Part shown: one piece after another, positions 1 to 10,442 of the stretch
How the letters are laid out: every line of letters begins with the position of its first letter
How positions within the stretch are numbered: the first letter of the stretch is position 1
Source of the DNA: Anthonomus grandis grandis
Taxonomy: Eukaryota; Arthropoda; Insecta; Coleoptera; Curculionidae
NCBI RefSeq assembly: GCF_022605725.1
Contig: NC_065554.1
Location: 27,919,100-27,983,099, forward strand
Direction: 5' to 3'
Length of the DNA: 64,000 nucleotides
Program-made: the position numbers and the translations under genes
Notes under the pieces: model-generated
Told to the model about the DNA's origin: nothing
Databases searched by the model: none
Seen by the model: only the letters and a program-made list of their open reading frames with translations

Positions 1-460
1 ACGCTCAATTTGACGACGACGACGACGACGTAACGCCTCGTTTTGTGGCCGTTATCGATGATAAACCGTTTCTGTACATTATACTGGATACATAAGTTCT
101 TTTGCGGTTTTTGTTTTCAGTTGGATTTCGGGTATTAGATGGTGCGAAATAAACAAATTCCCACTGTAAGTTCCAAAGTTTTGTTCAGATCCAATCAAAT
201 CAGGAGTGTCGCCAAAAACACACAACTAGAGAAAAATGTCACAAAAGAGACGCCGAATGCAAAAGAACACTGAAAATAGATCAGAACAACATTAGTAAGC
301 GCTACAGAAAGAGTCCTAAGCGAAAATTGAAACAACAGAAGAAGAAAACACTAGTAGGACCAAAAATGCCAAAGACCCAAAAAACAAGGCCGTACACACA
401 GAAAAATCCTGATGGATTTTTTCACATTTTGTTGTGTAAAAAAAAATGTTTAATTTTAGT
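1..460. other. AT-rich sequence, no recognised gene
   Basis: A short (GAC)6 run lies at 12-30. The only gene-like signal is the weak candidate exon at 121-168, listed separately. No repeat or conserved domain was recognised in the rest. Confidence 0.5.
121..168 (+). other. candidate short 5' coding exon
   Basis: A ttgttttcag acceptor-like sequence ends at 120. It is followed by an ATG at 139 and nine codons (MVRNKQIPT), then a strong gtaagt donor at 169. The pattern fits a small spliced exon starting a basic protein, such as the first exon of a transposase or a host gene. If unspliced, the frame runs on for about 44 lysine-rich codons to a stop near 271. No family is recognised, and short splice-like matches are common by chance in AT-rich DNA. 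Confidence 0.2.
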
Positions 461-816
461 ACACAATTGTTAGATATCTCACAGTCCTGTATAAAAATTC
501 TTAGGCATTTTGTATATGTTTTAATGTGTATATTTCATACAATTATTACATATTACATTAATACACCATAAGTGGATATTAATTATTAAGATAATGTGTA
601 TAAATATTCCACATTTTTTTTTTAAATCCAATGCAGTTTGGTAAAAAATCTAATAACCAAGTATATTTTTACTACAATTTTTAATTAATTTTTGATTCTG
701 GCTTGTGTTGATTTTATTTACAATTGTGTAGATTAAAAAAGATTCTTGCTAATAGCCCTTCACAATTGTAGAATTTTAAAACATGTATTGTGTAGTTATA
801 ATACACAATTGTGTAT
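461..816. repeat. cluster of ACACAATTGT-like palindromes (left)
   Basis: ACACAATTGT or its complement occurs near 461, 719 and 761. A perfect 16-bp palindrome ATACACAATTGTGTAT lies at 801-816. A second cluster lies at 2571-2936. Two clusters of the same palindrome about 2 kb apart could be subterminal repeats of a decayed element, but no clear ends were seen. Confidence 0.4.
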
Positions 817-1457
817 AAAGGAGGACGCGCCCGACGTCCTTGCCTTTGCCGCTAGAACTTCGTCAATTTCAACGTTCAACGTTCGCGTCAATGTTGCCAG
901 ATTCAATATTAAACAGTTGTAAAGGTATGCATCAAAATTTGCAGCCGATTTAAAGTTGTTAATTGAAAATGATTTAATAGGATGTTTAAAAATAAGCCCA
1001 AGCATAAGTTTTAATTCTATTTATTTAAATAATATCGTGATAATAACACGCGTAAGGAAAAAGGAAACGTAACTTTTTTAATTGGCGGTGTAATCTTTAA
1101 GATACCTTTGATTTGGCAGCATTGCTATAATTCCCAGTGCCAAGGTGTTCAACTGTTCATTCTTCAGTCCTTCAATCAACCGACCGGCATTAATTTGTTT
1201 TAAGGTTTTTTCGTTTTGTTGTGTCATTTATTTTTATTAAGTGATTTTAAAATAAATTGATGAAGGGTGATTTAAAACGAAATAACAATCATTTTGATTT
1301 CCATGGGATATGAAAATCCGGTATATGTAAACATGCCAAAACGTTACTTATTGTAAACGAACCACCCTATAGTCAACACATTTTTAAATTCTACATAAAA
1401 TGTTAAAAATTTTCATGTATCATAATGTCATATTTGTTAACTATTTTTTTAATATAA

Positions 1458-1655
1458 GGTGTTGAAAATGGCACTTTTTATGACTTTAAAAGGGATCTAA
1501 AGCTAATTCTGTTATGAAGAAAAAAGATATTTCCATTTTCCATTTCGTGTTTTTAATTTAAACTTTTTAAATGATTTCTAAGGTTTTTTTTTCTATTTTT
1601 AACAGAATTAGCTCTAAAGCCTCCTTAAGTTATGAAAAGTGCAATTTTCAACACC
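1458..1655. mobile_element. fold-back MITE, about 200 bp
   Basis: The left arm 1458-1514 begins GGTGTTGAAAATGGCACTTT and ends CTAATTCTGTTA. It pairs with the right arm 1600-1655, which begins TAACAGAATTAGCTC and ends CAATTTTCAACACC. The roughly 56-bp arms and 85-bp centre have no coding capacity. The GGTGTTG...CAACACC ends resemble Tc1/mariner-type insect MITEs whose outer bases have decayed. No clean target duplication was found. Confidence 0.65.
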
Positions 1656-1758
1656 ATGTGTTAAAAAAAATTGATAGCAGTAAATGATTGTTGTTTTGTT
1701 AACAATTACCCGCCTGATATACTGTAGATGTTAAGTAACTACATACATATTATATGTA

Positions 1759-1954
1759 CAGGGTCATTTTTTATATTTGCGAGCCCATATACAGGGGTTA
1801 ATATTAGTGATATAACTTTGCAATGCGCTTTTGTTTTTTTTTACAAATCTAGAATATAATACGGAAAAAAGTATGCAACTTTTGTATAAAAAGTTTTTCT
1901 CTATCACTTACATTACCCCTGTTTATGGGCACGCAAATATAAAAAATGACCCTG
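1759..1954. mobile_element. Tc1/mariner-type MITE
   Basis: The inverted ends are about 54 bp long: CAGGGTCATTTTTTATATTT at 1759 and its complement ending CCCTG at 1954. The element is 196 bp and non-coding. The left flank is TA (1757-1758) and the right flank TT, so a TA target duplication with one change is likely. The CAGGGT start is typical of insect mariner-like elements. Confidence 0.8.
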
Positions 1955-2570
1955 TTCATAAATGTAGGTGTTTATTAGCCTTTAGGTTAAAATCCTGTTT
2001 TTACAACTAAGAATTTCCATTTTAAGTTCCTATTTGCGTTTCTAATGTGTATTGGTAATACTACTATTAAAGTTTTTTTATTTTGTTGTTCAGGTTATAT
2101 GTACTTTTTTAAAAGGTATTTAAATAAAAAAATGTTTCTTTAAAACAATTGAATTTTTTTACCCTACCTATACAACTAAAATTTTTACAAAACATAAATG
2201 TTAACGTGTTTGGGAAAAACAGTCAATATGGAAAATAAGTCAAATTAGGAAAATACATATTCAATCTGTATTTTTCTAATATGACTTCTTTTCTTACCAA
2301 ACGTTGGGCCTCACTTATTTGCCATTTTTTACAAGACTTATTTTATTTTAATCAAATTATGACCTATCCTGTTTTTTCCAGGCGCCCTAGAATTTTTTAT
2401 TACACAGATTTATGACGAAATTCTCTAAAATGTATTTTAAATTTTTACGAATATAAATACAAAACATTGTAATAAAAAACTCCAGTTCTTATGTTAATTT
2501 GATATACAAACCTAAAATAAGTAACCTACACTATATTTAAATTTATAAAACAATATATAGTATTAATATA
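1955..2570. other. AT-rich intervening DNA with one hairpin
   Basis: No coding potential was recognised. An imperfect hairpin at about 2236-2287 has arms reading AAGTCAAATTAGGAAAATAC and its complement, probably another small fold-back element. Confidence 0.4.
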
Positions 2571-2936
2571 CACAATTTGTAATAAAATTTTATAGTTGAC
2601 ATGAAAGAAAATAAAATATATTGTAAAAACAACCTACACTAACTTGTGTATTTAAAATGCACAAATTGTGTTTTTTTCCTGTACATACCATGTTAAAAAA
2701 ACACTAAGAGTTTGCTTATTTACTGAACAATTATATTAAATAAATATAAAATATTGTCGAATTTAAGTACACAAATAGTGTACTATATATACAATAAAAT
2801 AAATCAAATTGATACACAATTTGTTTTTTATAGAACCACAGTTGTTTTAACACAATAGCATAGAGAAATTCTACACAAATTGATTCTGTACCATTTCCAG
2901 AATCAAATTGTATGTAAAATCTATACAATTGTTGAA
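2571..2936. repeat. cluster of ACACAATTGT-like palindromes (right)
   Basis: Variants of the motif occur near 2571 (CACAATTTGT), 2660 (ACAAATTGTG), 2768 (GTACACAAATAGTGTAC), 2811, 2873 and 2922. They mirror the left cluster at 461-816. Function is unknown; they may be remnants of a transposon's subterminal repeats. Confidence 0.35.
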
Positions 2937-3276
2937 TTTTTATTCACCTATTTTTAAGAGTGTAACAAAAATGCTGCAGTGTCCAAGTGTATTAGACACA
3001 TCTAAAGATTTAAGAACTTCGGACAAAAACACTGATAAGAAGGAAAAAAAGAGATATGATGAAAGGTCAAATAATGAATTTTTTCAAATTTTCAAAGTGC
3101 TCCCATTCCCTTAGTTCTGCTCAAATCTCGTTATAACTCGGTATTTTTCTGATGTAGGTGAGGCGAGCAAAAATTCCAAACTTTGAAGGTCGATATCTAT
3201 GCTTCTATCTGCCCTATCGGAAAAATTCTAATGGTTTTGACTTAGTTTCGTCCTTCTGAATCCAAAGAGACCATCC
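2937..3276. other. insertion host sequence left of the hAT element
   Basis: This is the sequence into which the hAT element inserted; it continues at 5949. A short lysine-rich frame (ATG near 2971) runs to about 3114 with no recognised family. Nothing else is identifiable. Confidence 0.4.
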
Positions 3277-3284
3277 GCAAAGTC

Positions 3285-5940
3285 CAGTAGCGTAACAAAG
3301 TAGCCACGGGCCTGTGTGCGAAAATTTTGCCGGGCCCCAATAAAATCAAAAATCTATTGGTTATTATAAAAAAAAGTAAAACAATTTTTTAGGAAGAGCT
3401 ATATATATTCTTCATGTACAGCGAACAAACTAAACAGTTGACACTAACTCACTATAATTTAAAAAAATTTAAACAACACAAAATCAAAATAAAAACCAAT
3501 AATTAATAAAATAAAATAAAATAAAAAACAGATACATAAAATAACAACAAAAAACAATATTTAAAGAAAAAACCACTAAAACAATTATAAATCCTAGCTT
3601 TTGAATGCGCAAAATCGGTTATTACATTAGCAATATCTACTTTTCGAGCTTCCTCATTTTCTATGGAAATAATTGCTAAAGCTGATAATCTTTTTTCAGC
3701 CATGCAATTCCTTAAGTATGTTTTTATTAACTTTAATTTTGAAAAAGACCGTTCAGCTGATGCAACCGAAGCTGGAATGGCCAAAAAAATATTACAAGCT
3801 GTAACAATCTCACCGAAACTCGAAGACAATTTTTAACAACAATAAAATCTAATAAATCAAAAATAGACGTTAAATTATTTAAGTCGTGCTTAAAACATTC
3901 TCTAAAAGAAAGCACCTGGGAAGAAATTGTATCCGCAATTTCTTCCGAATATTTAAGGTGCAGAGTTTGACACATTTTGTGAATTTCAATGTCAGAAAAA
4001 GAAGGATCTCGTAAAATACTTGGGGTTAAAACACGAAAATAGGAATAAATTTTTAAAATCCCAGAACTTGTTGGTATATTATATCTATTGTTTTGAAAAC
4101 GTTATATTCTCCACCAATCATCATTTGTTTGAACTTGATAATGGTTGTTTTTATCGTCAAAATATATTTTTGGTCTTGATATTTTTTTATTTTTAAATTC
4201 ATTAGTGCCCCATTGCCCTGCTAATTGAACAGCTTCGGTTTTAATAAAATCAAAGTCATTTCTTATTTTATTTATGGTTTCATTAGCTGTCGTAAACATT
4301 TTGGACGGAGCTTCAATATTTTGATCTTTTTTTTGTAAAATTTTTGATAAAGTATCAATAACTTTTAATATTTTAGTTTGAAGGATAATAAGAAAAACTG
4401 TTTCAAATTCTTCCATGTGCTTTCTTAAAAATTTTGCTTCAGTAACTTCTGATCTACTTATTGAGGTTAAAATTATTTTTGCCAGTGCTTTTAAAATATC
4501 TACATATCTAAAACGAAGAGCTAATGCATTGTGTCTTGATGACCACCGGGTAGGTGTCAATTTTTTTAAAGTTATTTTACTCTTAGTCACACTTTGCAAA
4601 AGCGCCCATCGTTTAATGCTATGGCCAAAAAAACATAGACATTCTCAACCAAATCATAAAAATTTCTGACCTCCTCAACACTTTTTACAACGTCGTTCAA
4701 GACTAAATTTAAATTATGCGCGGCGCAGTGCACATATAAGGCGTTTGATGATACTTTTAAAATCTCGGCTTGAACACCATATGCCACTCATATTTGCCGC
4801 GCCGTTATAACCTTGCCCACGAAGTCTTTCTAAGGGTAGTTCATTTTTGCGTAGAATGTCTAATATCGTTATGCTTAAAGCCAGACCAGTTTGGCTTTTT
4901 ACTGGAATAAACTCCAAAAATTTTTCCTGAATTATAATTTGGAATGGATTATTTTCTATAAAATTTGTGGTTACATATCTTATAATTACACTTAGCTGGT
5001 CTATTTTAGCAATATCTTGTGTGGTATCGATAATAACTGAAAAAAATGGAGAAGCTTTTATATTTTTAATTTAATTTTGTTTAATTGTGTTACCTAGCAG
5101 TTCAATAACCTCGTTTTGAACAACGGGACTTAAGTAAGTGGTAGAATGTTTTTTCTTATTTTCTACTAAATTTTAACTTTAATTGCGTAAAACCGGGTCA
5201 AATTTGGCAAGCAGATTTATCACAGATAAAAAAACTCCGGGATTTTTAGAATTATTAGTTTCGTCGTGACCTCTAAATGGCATATTGCAACATGTTAATG
5301 TAAGTGTAACTTCTACCACACGCTCCAAAACTTGTCTCCAAACATTAATTTCATGTCGAATTTTCAAATCAAGCTCAACATCGATAGTTTTATTTAAACT
5401 CCAGCGACCAAATACGGCGCAAGAAACGTTATGGTTAAGCTTTTGCTGATGCCTGTTGACTGCTTGTTGAAGATGTCTCCAATCATTAGATCCGGCCCCA
5501 AGAGCATCGTTAGCCTACCCAAACAACCAACAAGGTAGGCAGTAGCATTTGTCCAGGACTTTCGAGTAGCAAAGCCACAAACGCTCAGTTTTTATTCCTG
5601 ACATACTCGTTTTAGTGTAGTAAAAAAACGAAAAACTCCTACCTTGTTCATTTTTAGGAAAGGGGCCTAATGGTCTACAGGGTTCATTAGTAACTAAAAA
5701 CATTTTCTATTCATCCGTTAATGCAGTACTAGGATCGTAATATCCTTTATCAGTGTGTGAAAGTGGTTGCTTTGCCTCAGCCACAGCCGTTGATTTAACT
5801 TCTCCGCATTAATACTAGGTTTTGGCTTTTTTTTATAAGAAAATGCTTTTTTATATCGACCCCTCGATTGGTTCTCGGGCCCCTATTGAAGCCGGGCCCG
5901 TGTGCCTCGCACACATGGCACACCGGTAGTTTCGCCACTG
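3285..5940 (-). mobile_element. hAT DNA transposon with both ends and 8-bp target duplication
   Basis: The element is 2656 bp. The left end starts CAGTAGCGTAAC at 3285. The right end, read inward on the minus strand from 5940, starts CAGTGGCGAAACTA, which is a hAT-style CAGTGGCG terminus. It is flanked by a perfect 8-bp duplication GCAAAGTC (3277-3284 and 5941-5948), diagnostic for hAT integration. Both subterminal regions contain GGGCCC-rich blocks. The encoded transposase runs on the minus strand and is disabled. Confidence 0.93.
3503..5820 (-). pseudogene. hAT transposase, ZMYM1/TTF zinc-finger type, degenerate
   Basis: This would be the enzyme that cuts and integrates the hAT element. 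Read on the minus strand, the pieces follow the order of insect 'zinc finger MYM-type protein 1-like' transposases. The TTF-type zinc finger segment is at 5703-5515 (RLWLCYSKVL, then CYCLPCWLFG). An RNase H-like core segment at 4917-4714 contains RGQGYNGAANMSG. A segment with YVHCAAHNLNLVLNDVVKS lies near 4760-4660. Helical insertion follows to about 4102. The C-terminal hAT dimerisation region at 3829-3600 has ASAERSFSKLKLIKTYLRN. Frames change repeatedly and in-frame stops separate the blocks, for example near 5070 and 5180, so the gene is dead. The order and the complete ends show that it decayed in place. Confidence 0.88.
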
Positions 5941-8135
5941 GCAAAGTCGTAGCTCTCATACTAACCGAGATCTCTGACGGCAAAAACGAGGTCAGAAAAT
6001 GACTTTTTCTGAAGACAAATGAATACTATACTTTCGTAAAGAACTGTAACCTTTAATATTTTTCCTCTTTGCTGACATATATCCGAACTTCGAACTGCCA
6101 CTATGAACCTATTAATCAGTTTAAAATCCCTTACCAAACACTTTTTCACTCTAAGGCCGATCGCATACTTATAAGACATTTGTTTCGAACATGTTACTTC
6201 AACACTGTTGAACACAAATGTAGGAAACAAAAATCCGTAGTTCGGACATTAGTAGTATACGTATATTTAAAAGTTGTATTGGTGAAGAACTGATGGAAGA
6301 TCAAGCAAAATTTCAATCTTTAGTACTTTTGGACATAATTGGACCTTCTATCAAGAGATCAGATACAAAATTTCGGGAATCCATTACACCAAAGGAAAAA
6401 CTAATTATTACAATGAGGTAAGTAACTAAATCAAATTTCATTTCAATTGTGTAAGTAATTATTATGTATTACAAATTTAAATAGTCATAATCGGTATTTG
6501 GTGATGTCATGGGTGTGCTTACTTGGCTTGAAGAGTACGTAGTTTGCGCTTGAGAACTGTTTGAGAATGGGTGAAAGTTACTGTTGCTTAAATTATAACA
6601 AATCTGTTGAGAATGTGTTCAAAGTGTGGTTTGTAAAGTATTTCACCAATAACCTGCATTGTTTTATATTTAAATTCATGTTTTTGAGCGTTTGTCATTC
6701 GCTCTTAATCGGGCAGAAGACTTTTAAGAAATTGCAAGTCAGCATCTTCCGGTTTTTCCGATTGGCTTCGGGCTTTCGATGTAAAATAATCAATGGCACA
6801 TTTCTTTAGAGGGTCCACTTCTTTGCGCTTTTTTGCAGAACTTTTATTGCGAGTTAGTGACTAATAAAGGTTTATTTGTAGAGGATTCTTCGAATGCATC
6901 CCTATTTAGGTCATTTTTGTTATGTATTTCAGGAGGCTCAATATCTGAAGATTCTTCTTGAGTCGAAATATTATTTGTTTCTTCATTTATATTTTTGGGA
7001 GATGTAATGCTACTCTTTTGTTGCCTAGATTTAGTGAACGGCAGGAGAAAGTCCAAAAAGTCTGCTAAATAATATTTTTTCTTTGTTTGTGCTGATGATC
7101 CAGCTGGTGGTCAAGGCCTTAAATGACGGGTATAAACAGATCTTATATTTTTTCATTTCTTCCTTACATGCAGCTCCTAAAAATAAAATTTTGTTTTAGA
7201 TACTTGGCAACCGGAATGAGTTTCAAGCAGTTATCTTTTCAATTTATGAGAGGAGACTCTATTAGTTGAAGAAGTTTGTGACAATATTTGGTCAGGTTTG
7301 CAAATGGAATTCATGCCTTTTTCAAGTGAGTTGCAATGGATTGAAAAACCCGAACGCTTTGACGAACTTTTGGAATTTACCGAATTGTATTGGTAGTATC
7401 GATGGAAAACATATTAAAATACATTGTCCAGCCAAGACGCCTTTATAATTATAAAAGTTTTTTTTCATTGCAGTTATTGGCTATAGCGGATGCAGATAGC
7501 AATTTTACTGCAATTGACGTTGGCGACTATGGTGGAAATGGTGATGGGGCAGTATTTAAAAATTCAGGCAAACACACTCAATTTTCCACCACCGCAGCCT
7601 TTGCCCAAAGAACCACACGAGCCGGCTTTTCCCTATTATTTTATAGGAGATGCTGCCTTCCCTCTTTGAAAAAAATTATTAAAGCCTTATCCGTCAAGAA
7701 ATTTAACAAACCCGAAAAGAATCATCAACTATACACAGATAAAAATGACTTCTTATTACAAGAAAATATATTATCTTGGCTGTTAATTATCTTTAATTAA
7801 GGACATGCATTTAGTTCAAACTCACGTTATTTTGTCAAAAGAGAATCCACGTTCTTCGCATTATTTTCTAATTATCTTAGCGAATTAAATCCTTGCTATT
7901 AGACAACTGTCTTTAAGAATAAAATTGTGAATTTATCGATACTTGTTTAAAGAGTACGTTCTCGCTTTAACGTCACAGGTGCTTTGCGTTGGATCGCGTA
8001 GGTATAACCCCGGTGTTTTCCCTTTGTCGGAACTTTGTCCTTTGGTCGTTCCGGTCATTAGCAAGTTAGACGCGGAATTGTCAACGCGACACAACGTATA
8101 ATCGCATTTTTGTGTGTGAATTTGGTTTTTTCAAC

Positions 8136-8162
8136 ATGGACAACATGAATTTTGAAGTTAAA
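8136..8162 (+). other. candidate first coding exon inside the nested element
   Basis: An ATG at 8136 opens MDNMNFEVK and is followed directly by a gtaagt donor at 8163. The 180 bases upstream (about 7950-8130) are GC-richer than their surroundings and contain many CpGs, which fits a promoter and 5' leader. It may be a captured host gene fragment or the lost transposase's first exon. No downstream exon was recognised. Confidence 0.25.
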
Positions 8163-8497
8163 GTAAGTGAAGTTTTCTCTTTTTTAAAGCGGAATGCTTT
8201 GGAACACTTGTGGCCTGTGTTTTAAGGTATATTTATATTATAAATATATGTGGTTTTTATTGTTTTTTTTTAAATTATACCGGTACCTATATATGCGTGT
8301 GTATAGGTTTAAAATACTCAGTAGGGCTATAATGCATTTTTTACTTTCTTATAGGTATGCCTAGATTAGTTTATAAATAACTAAATAAGCATGCATTGAT
8401 TTTTAAAAGCTTTTGTGTAAATTATTATTGTTATTATTATCTTAAACAAGATGGTGGACATTTGCGTTAAAATATTCTTTAGAAGCTAATATAGCTA

Positions 8498-8664
8498 TAT
8501 AGCTATTTTCACAGGGCAGTCCTGAACTAGTCCGGGATTGTTTTCCTAAGTTTCGATTGACCGATGATAAAATGCGGACATATTAAAACCAATAAAAATA
8601 CAGGAAAAGACTCGGGAAAAGAATCCCGGACAAGTTCAGGACTGCTCCACGAAAACCGCTATAA
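8498..8664. mobile_element. MITE with GC-rich inverted ends
   Basis: The left arm (TATAGCTATTTTCACAGGGC then AGTCCTGAACTAGTCCGGG) pairs with a right arm that ends ...CCCGGACAAGTTCAGGACTGC and then CGCTATA near 8663. The arms are about 55 bp around a short AT-rich centre, and the element is non-coding. The TATA-like ends suggest a TA target. It sits inside the 7734-10054 element, so it is the youngest of three nested insertions. Confidence 0.7.
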
Positions 8665-10442
8665 ATTTTCCTAAAAGAAGAAAATATAATCTTAGCAGAA
8701 GAGAATTTTCTTACTTTAAAATTAAAATATTGAAGGAAAGGTATATGTACTTTAAATAAGATAATTATTTCGAGCTAAGAATCGTACCATTTTAGGACAA
8801 AATAAATATCCTTGGCGCAAACATTTATGTAACTGTGAAAAGTAATCCTTTTTTATAAAAATATTCGTTTAATTTTTTTTCTCTTATATCGAAAAATATA
8901 TGTATAATATACAATGTGATCGTAATAGTAAGGAATAAATTCAATGTTTCATTATCATTCATCATGTTAATTTTTTCAGGATATTCTATTAAGTTATGCA
9001 TAGGTGGTTAGTCTGTTAAACCATAAGCCTAGACAATAGTTTTTACCTTCTGGTTTCATAAAATAATTTAAAAAATAAGACTAGTGCAATAAGTGTTACA
9101 GATTTTTTTAATTTTTTTCTTTGATGCTCATAGCATAATAGAGAGTTTAATTTTGCGTTGACGTTAAATATTAACGATATAATATTAGTATATGTATTTT
9201 GTGAAACTTATGACTTTCATAATATAAAATAAAAGTGTGTTATTAATATTTAATCTTCTTTTCTTTTTTATATCCTCGAAAAAACCTATATCCTCGTAAA
9301 AAGCGCTATAAATTTTGCTTCGATATTTAATATTGAATGCGAAAACTTATTTAAGTGAATAAAATATAAATACATTTTAATAAAAAAATACATAATTATA
9401 AAGGGGCTTTAAATACAATAAAGATATATTATATACTCGTATACGTATTTGGTTGTAAACAGTCGTAATCCACAAAAAAATGTAAAATTGTGTGAAGCTG
9501 TCTAAGTACCTTTATAATTAATATTATAGTGTTTTCTGACAGGCTTAACTTAATTTTATATTTTTTTGTGAGTTATATTACGAAATTTCGAAAAGTTATC
9601 TTCCGAAACCGAAATAATAATTTTTGGGTCAAGTAAATAATTTCTTAATACAAGATATTTAATATTTGATGTAAGAACTTAATGATCCATTAAATTTTTA
9701 GATTTTAAGCCATTCATTTATTTCCGTCAAAGAAATATCTTTCAGACAAGTACATTTATGTACATATGAGAAGATCACACGTTTTGAAGTTAAGATTAAG
9801 GCTCTTGTACCAAAAACATAATGACCTTGGGGAGAGAAAATTCTTTTTTTTTCTTCTCTTAGACCAAATAACTAAATAATTTGCTGTTCTTACAATTAGG
9901 ACATATTTACTTAACAATTCAAAATAGTAGTAGACTAAAGCTAAGGATGTGGTAAGTTTTTCCTAAGGTAATATTCATTTGGCTATATCCAAAGACATGG
10001 CGGCCTTGGTTTAAACTCGTTTTACTTTATGTTAAGAGATCCTTTTTATCTGTGTAGATTATTACGTGCTCGTCGAAGTGTAGAATGTGCGTTTGGTATA
10101 ATGGGGTCAAAATTTAAAATTCTAGAGAGACCTATTCTATGCTCACCCCAAAAAGTTGATGAAAAGTTGATTTATTTCTTTTCTAACTTCGTTCCAGGCT
10201 TTTTCTTGCACATACCTATTTGAGTAATCTTCCATGGTATAGTCATACAAAACATTGTATTTTTCAACGATTTATACAAATTTTACATTAAATGTTGGAT
10301 TATCTTCCATTTTACTTATTTTTATTAAAATTATTGTGCATTCAGTTGCAGCAGTCGGAAACAAATGACGCTTGAAATTGGAGCAAGATGTCGCAGACAT
10401 GTCGTTTGAAACAAATGTCTTATAAGTATGCGATCGGCCTAA

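Larger units (their letters stand above)
7734..10054. mobile_element. TA-flanked DNA transposon nested in the Harbinger nuclease
   Basis: The inverted ends are CACAGATAAAAA (7734-7745) and its complement (10043-10054), with weaker similarity beyond (TCTTA). They are flanked by TA at 7732-7733 and 10055-10056. Removing the 2321-bp element plus one TA rejoins the Harbinger frame exactly as N-Y-R-L-L-R-A-R-R, the conserved sequence around the third catalytic residue. This shows insertion by a TA-targeting, Tc1/mariner-type mechanism. No transposase frame was recognised, so it is non-autonomous. It contains a MITE (8498-8664) and a GC-richer segment ending in a possible exon (8136-8162). Confidence 0.88.
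6293..10180 (+). pseudogene. Harbinger DDE nuclease (HARBI1-like), interrupted
   Basis: This is the catalytic nuclease of the element. The first recognisable exon ends at 6417 (FRESITPKEKLIITMR then gtaagt). The next begins at 7200 after ttttag and starts YLATGMSFKQLSFQF, the conserved join after the first helical block. The catalytic blocks are D in IGSIDGKHIKIHCP (about 7390-7430), D in FIGDAAFPL (about 7645) and E in RARRSVECAFG (10066-10100). A 2.3 kb TA-flanked element separates the second and third blocks. Further frameshifts occur near 7440 and 7560, and there is a stop after the first D block. The nuclease is therefore inactive. Its C-terminus overlaps antisense with the first exon of the MADF gene. 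Confidence 0.88.
6560..10310 (-). pseudogene. Harbinger accessory MADF-BESS protein, degenerate
   Basis: Harbingers encode a second DNA-binding protein (Myb/SANT or MADF) that helps the nuclease reach the nucleus and the element ends. Here the minus-strand first exon starts at the ATG complementary to 10308-10310. It carries a MADF start (VEKYNVLYDYTMEDYSNRYV, then QEKAWNEV), with one in-frame stop after the first dozen codons. The second part lies at about 7150-6560, inside the nuclease intron. It contains the end of MADF (KKKYYLADFLDFLLPF), a serine/acid-rich linker, and a BESS motif (DLQFLKSLLPD, stop, ERMTNAQKHEFKYK). The same layout occurs in the second Harbinger at 24892-27448. Confidence 0.75.
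6155..10439 (+). mobile_element. PIF/Harbinger DNA transposon, copy 1
   Basis: The element is 4285 bp including a nested insertion. The ends begin GGCCGATCGCATACTTATAA and are inverted repeats matching at about 35 of 36 positions (6155-6190 and 10404-10439). Three-base target duplications TAA lie at 6152-6154 and 10440-10442, as expected for PIF/Harbinger. It encodes a nuclease on the plus strand and a MADF-BESS protein on the minus strand. Removing the nested TA element (7734-10054) leaves about 2.0 kb, a normal size for this superfamily. Confidence 0.93.

Noticed and set aside
6069..6293. 74-codon plus-strand frame and 89-codon minus frame 5961-6230
   Set aside because: They straddle the Harbinger left end (6155) and its flank, so they cannot be one real gene.
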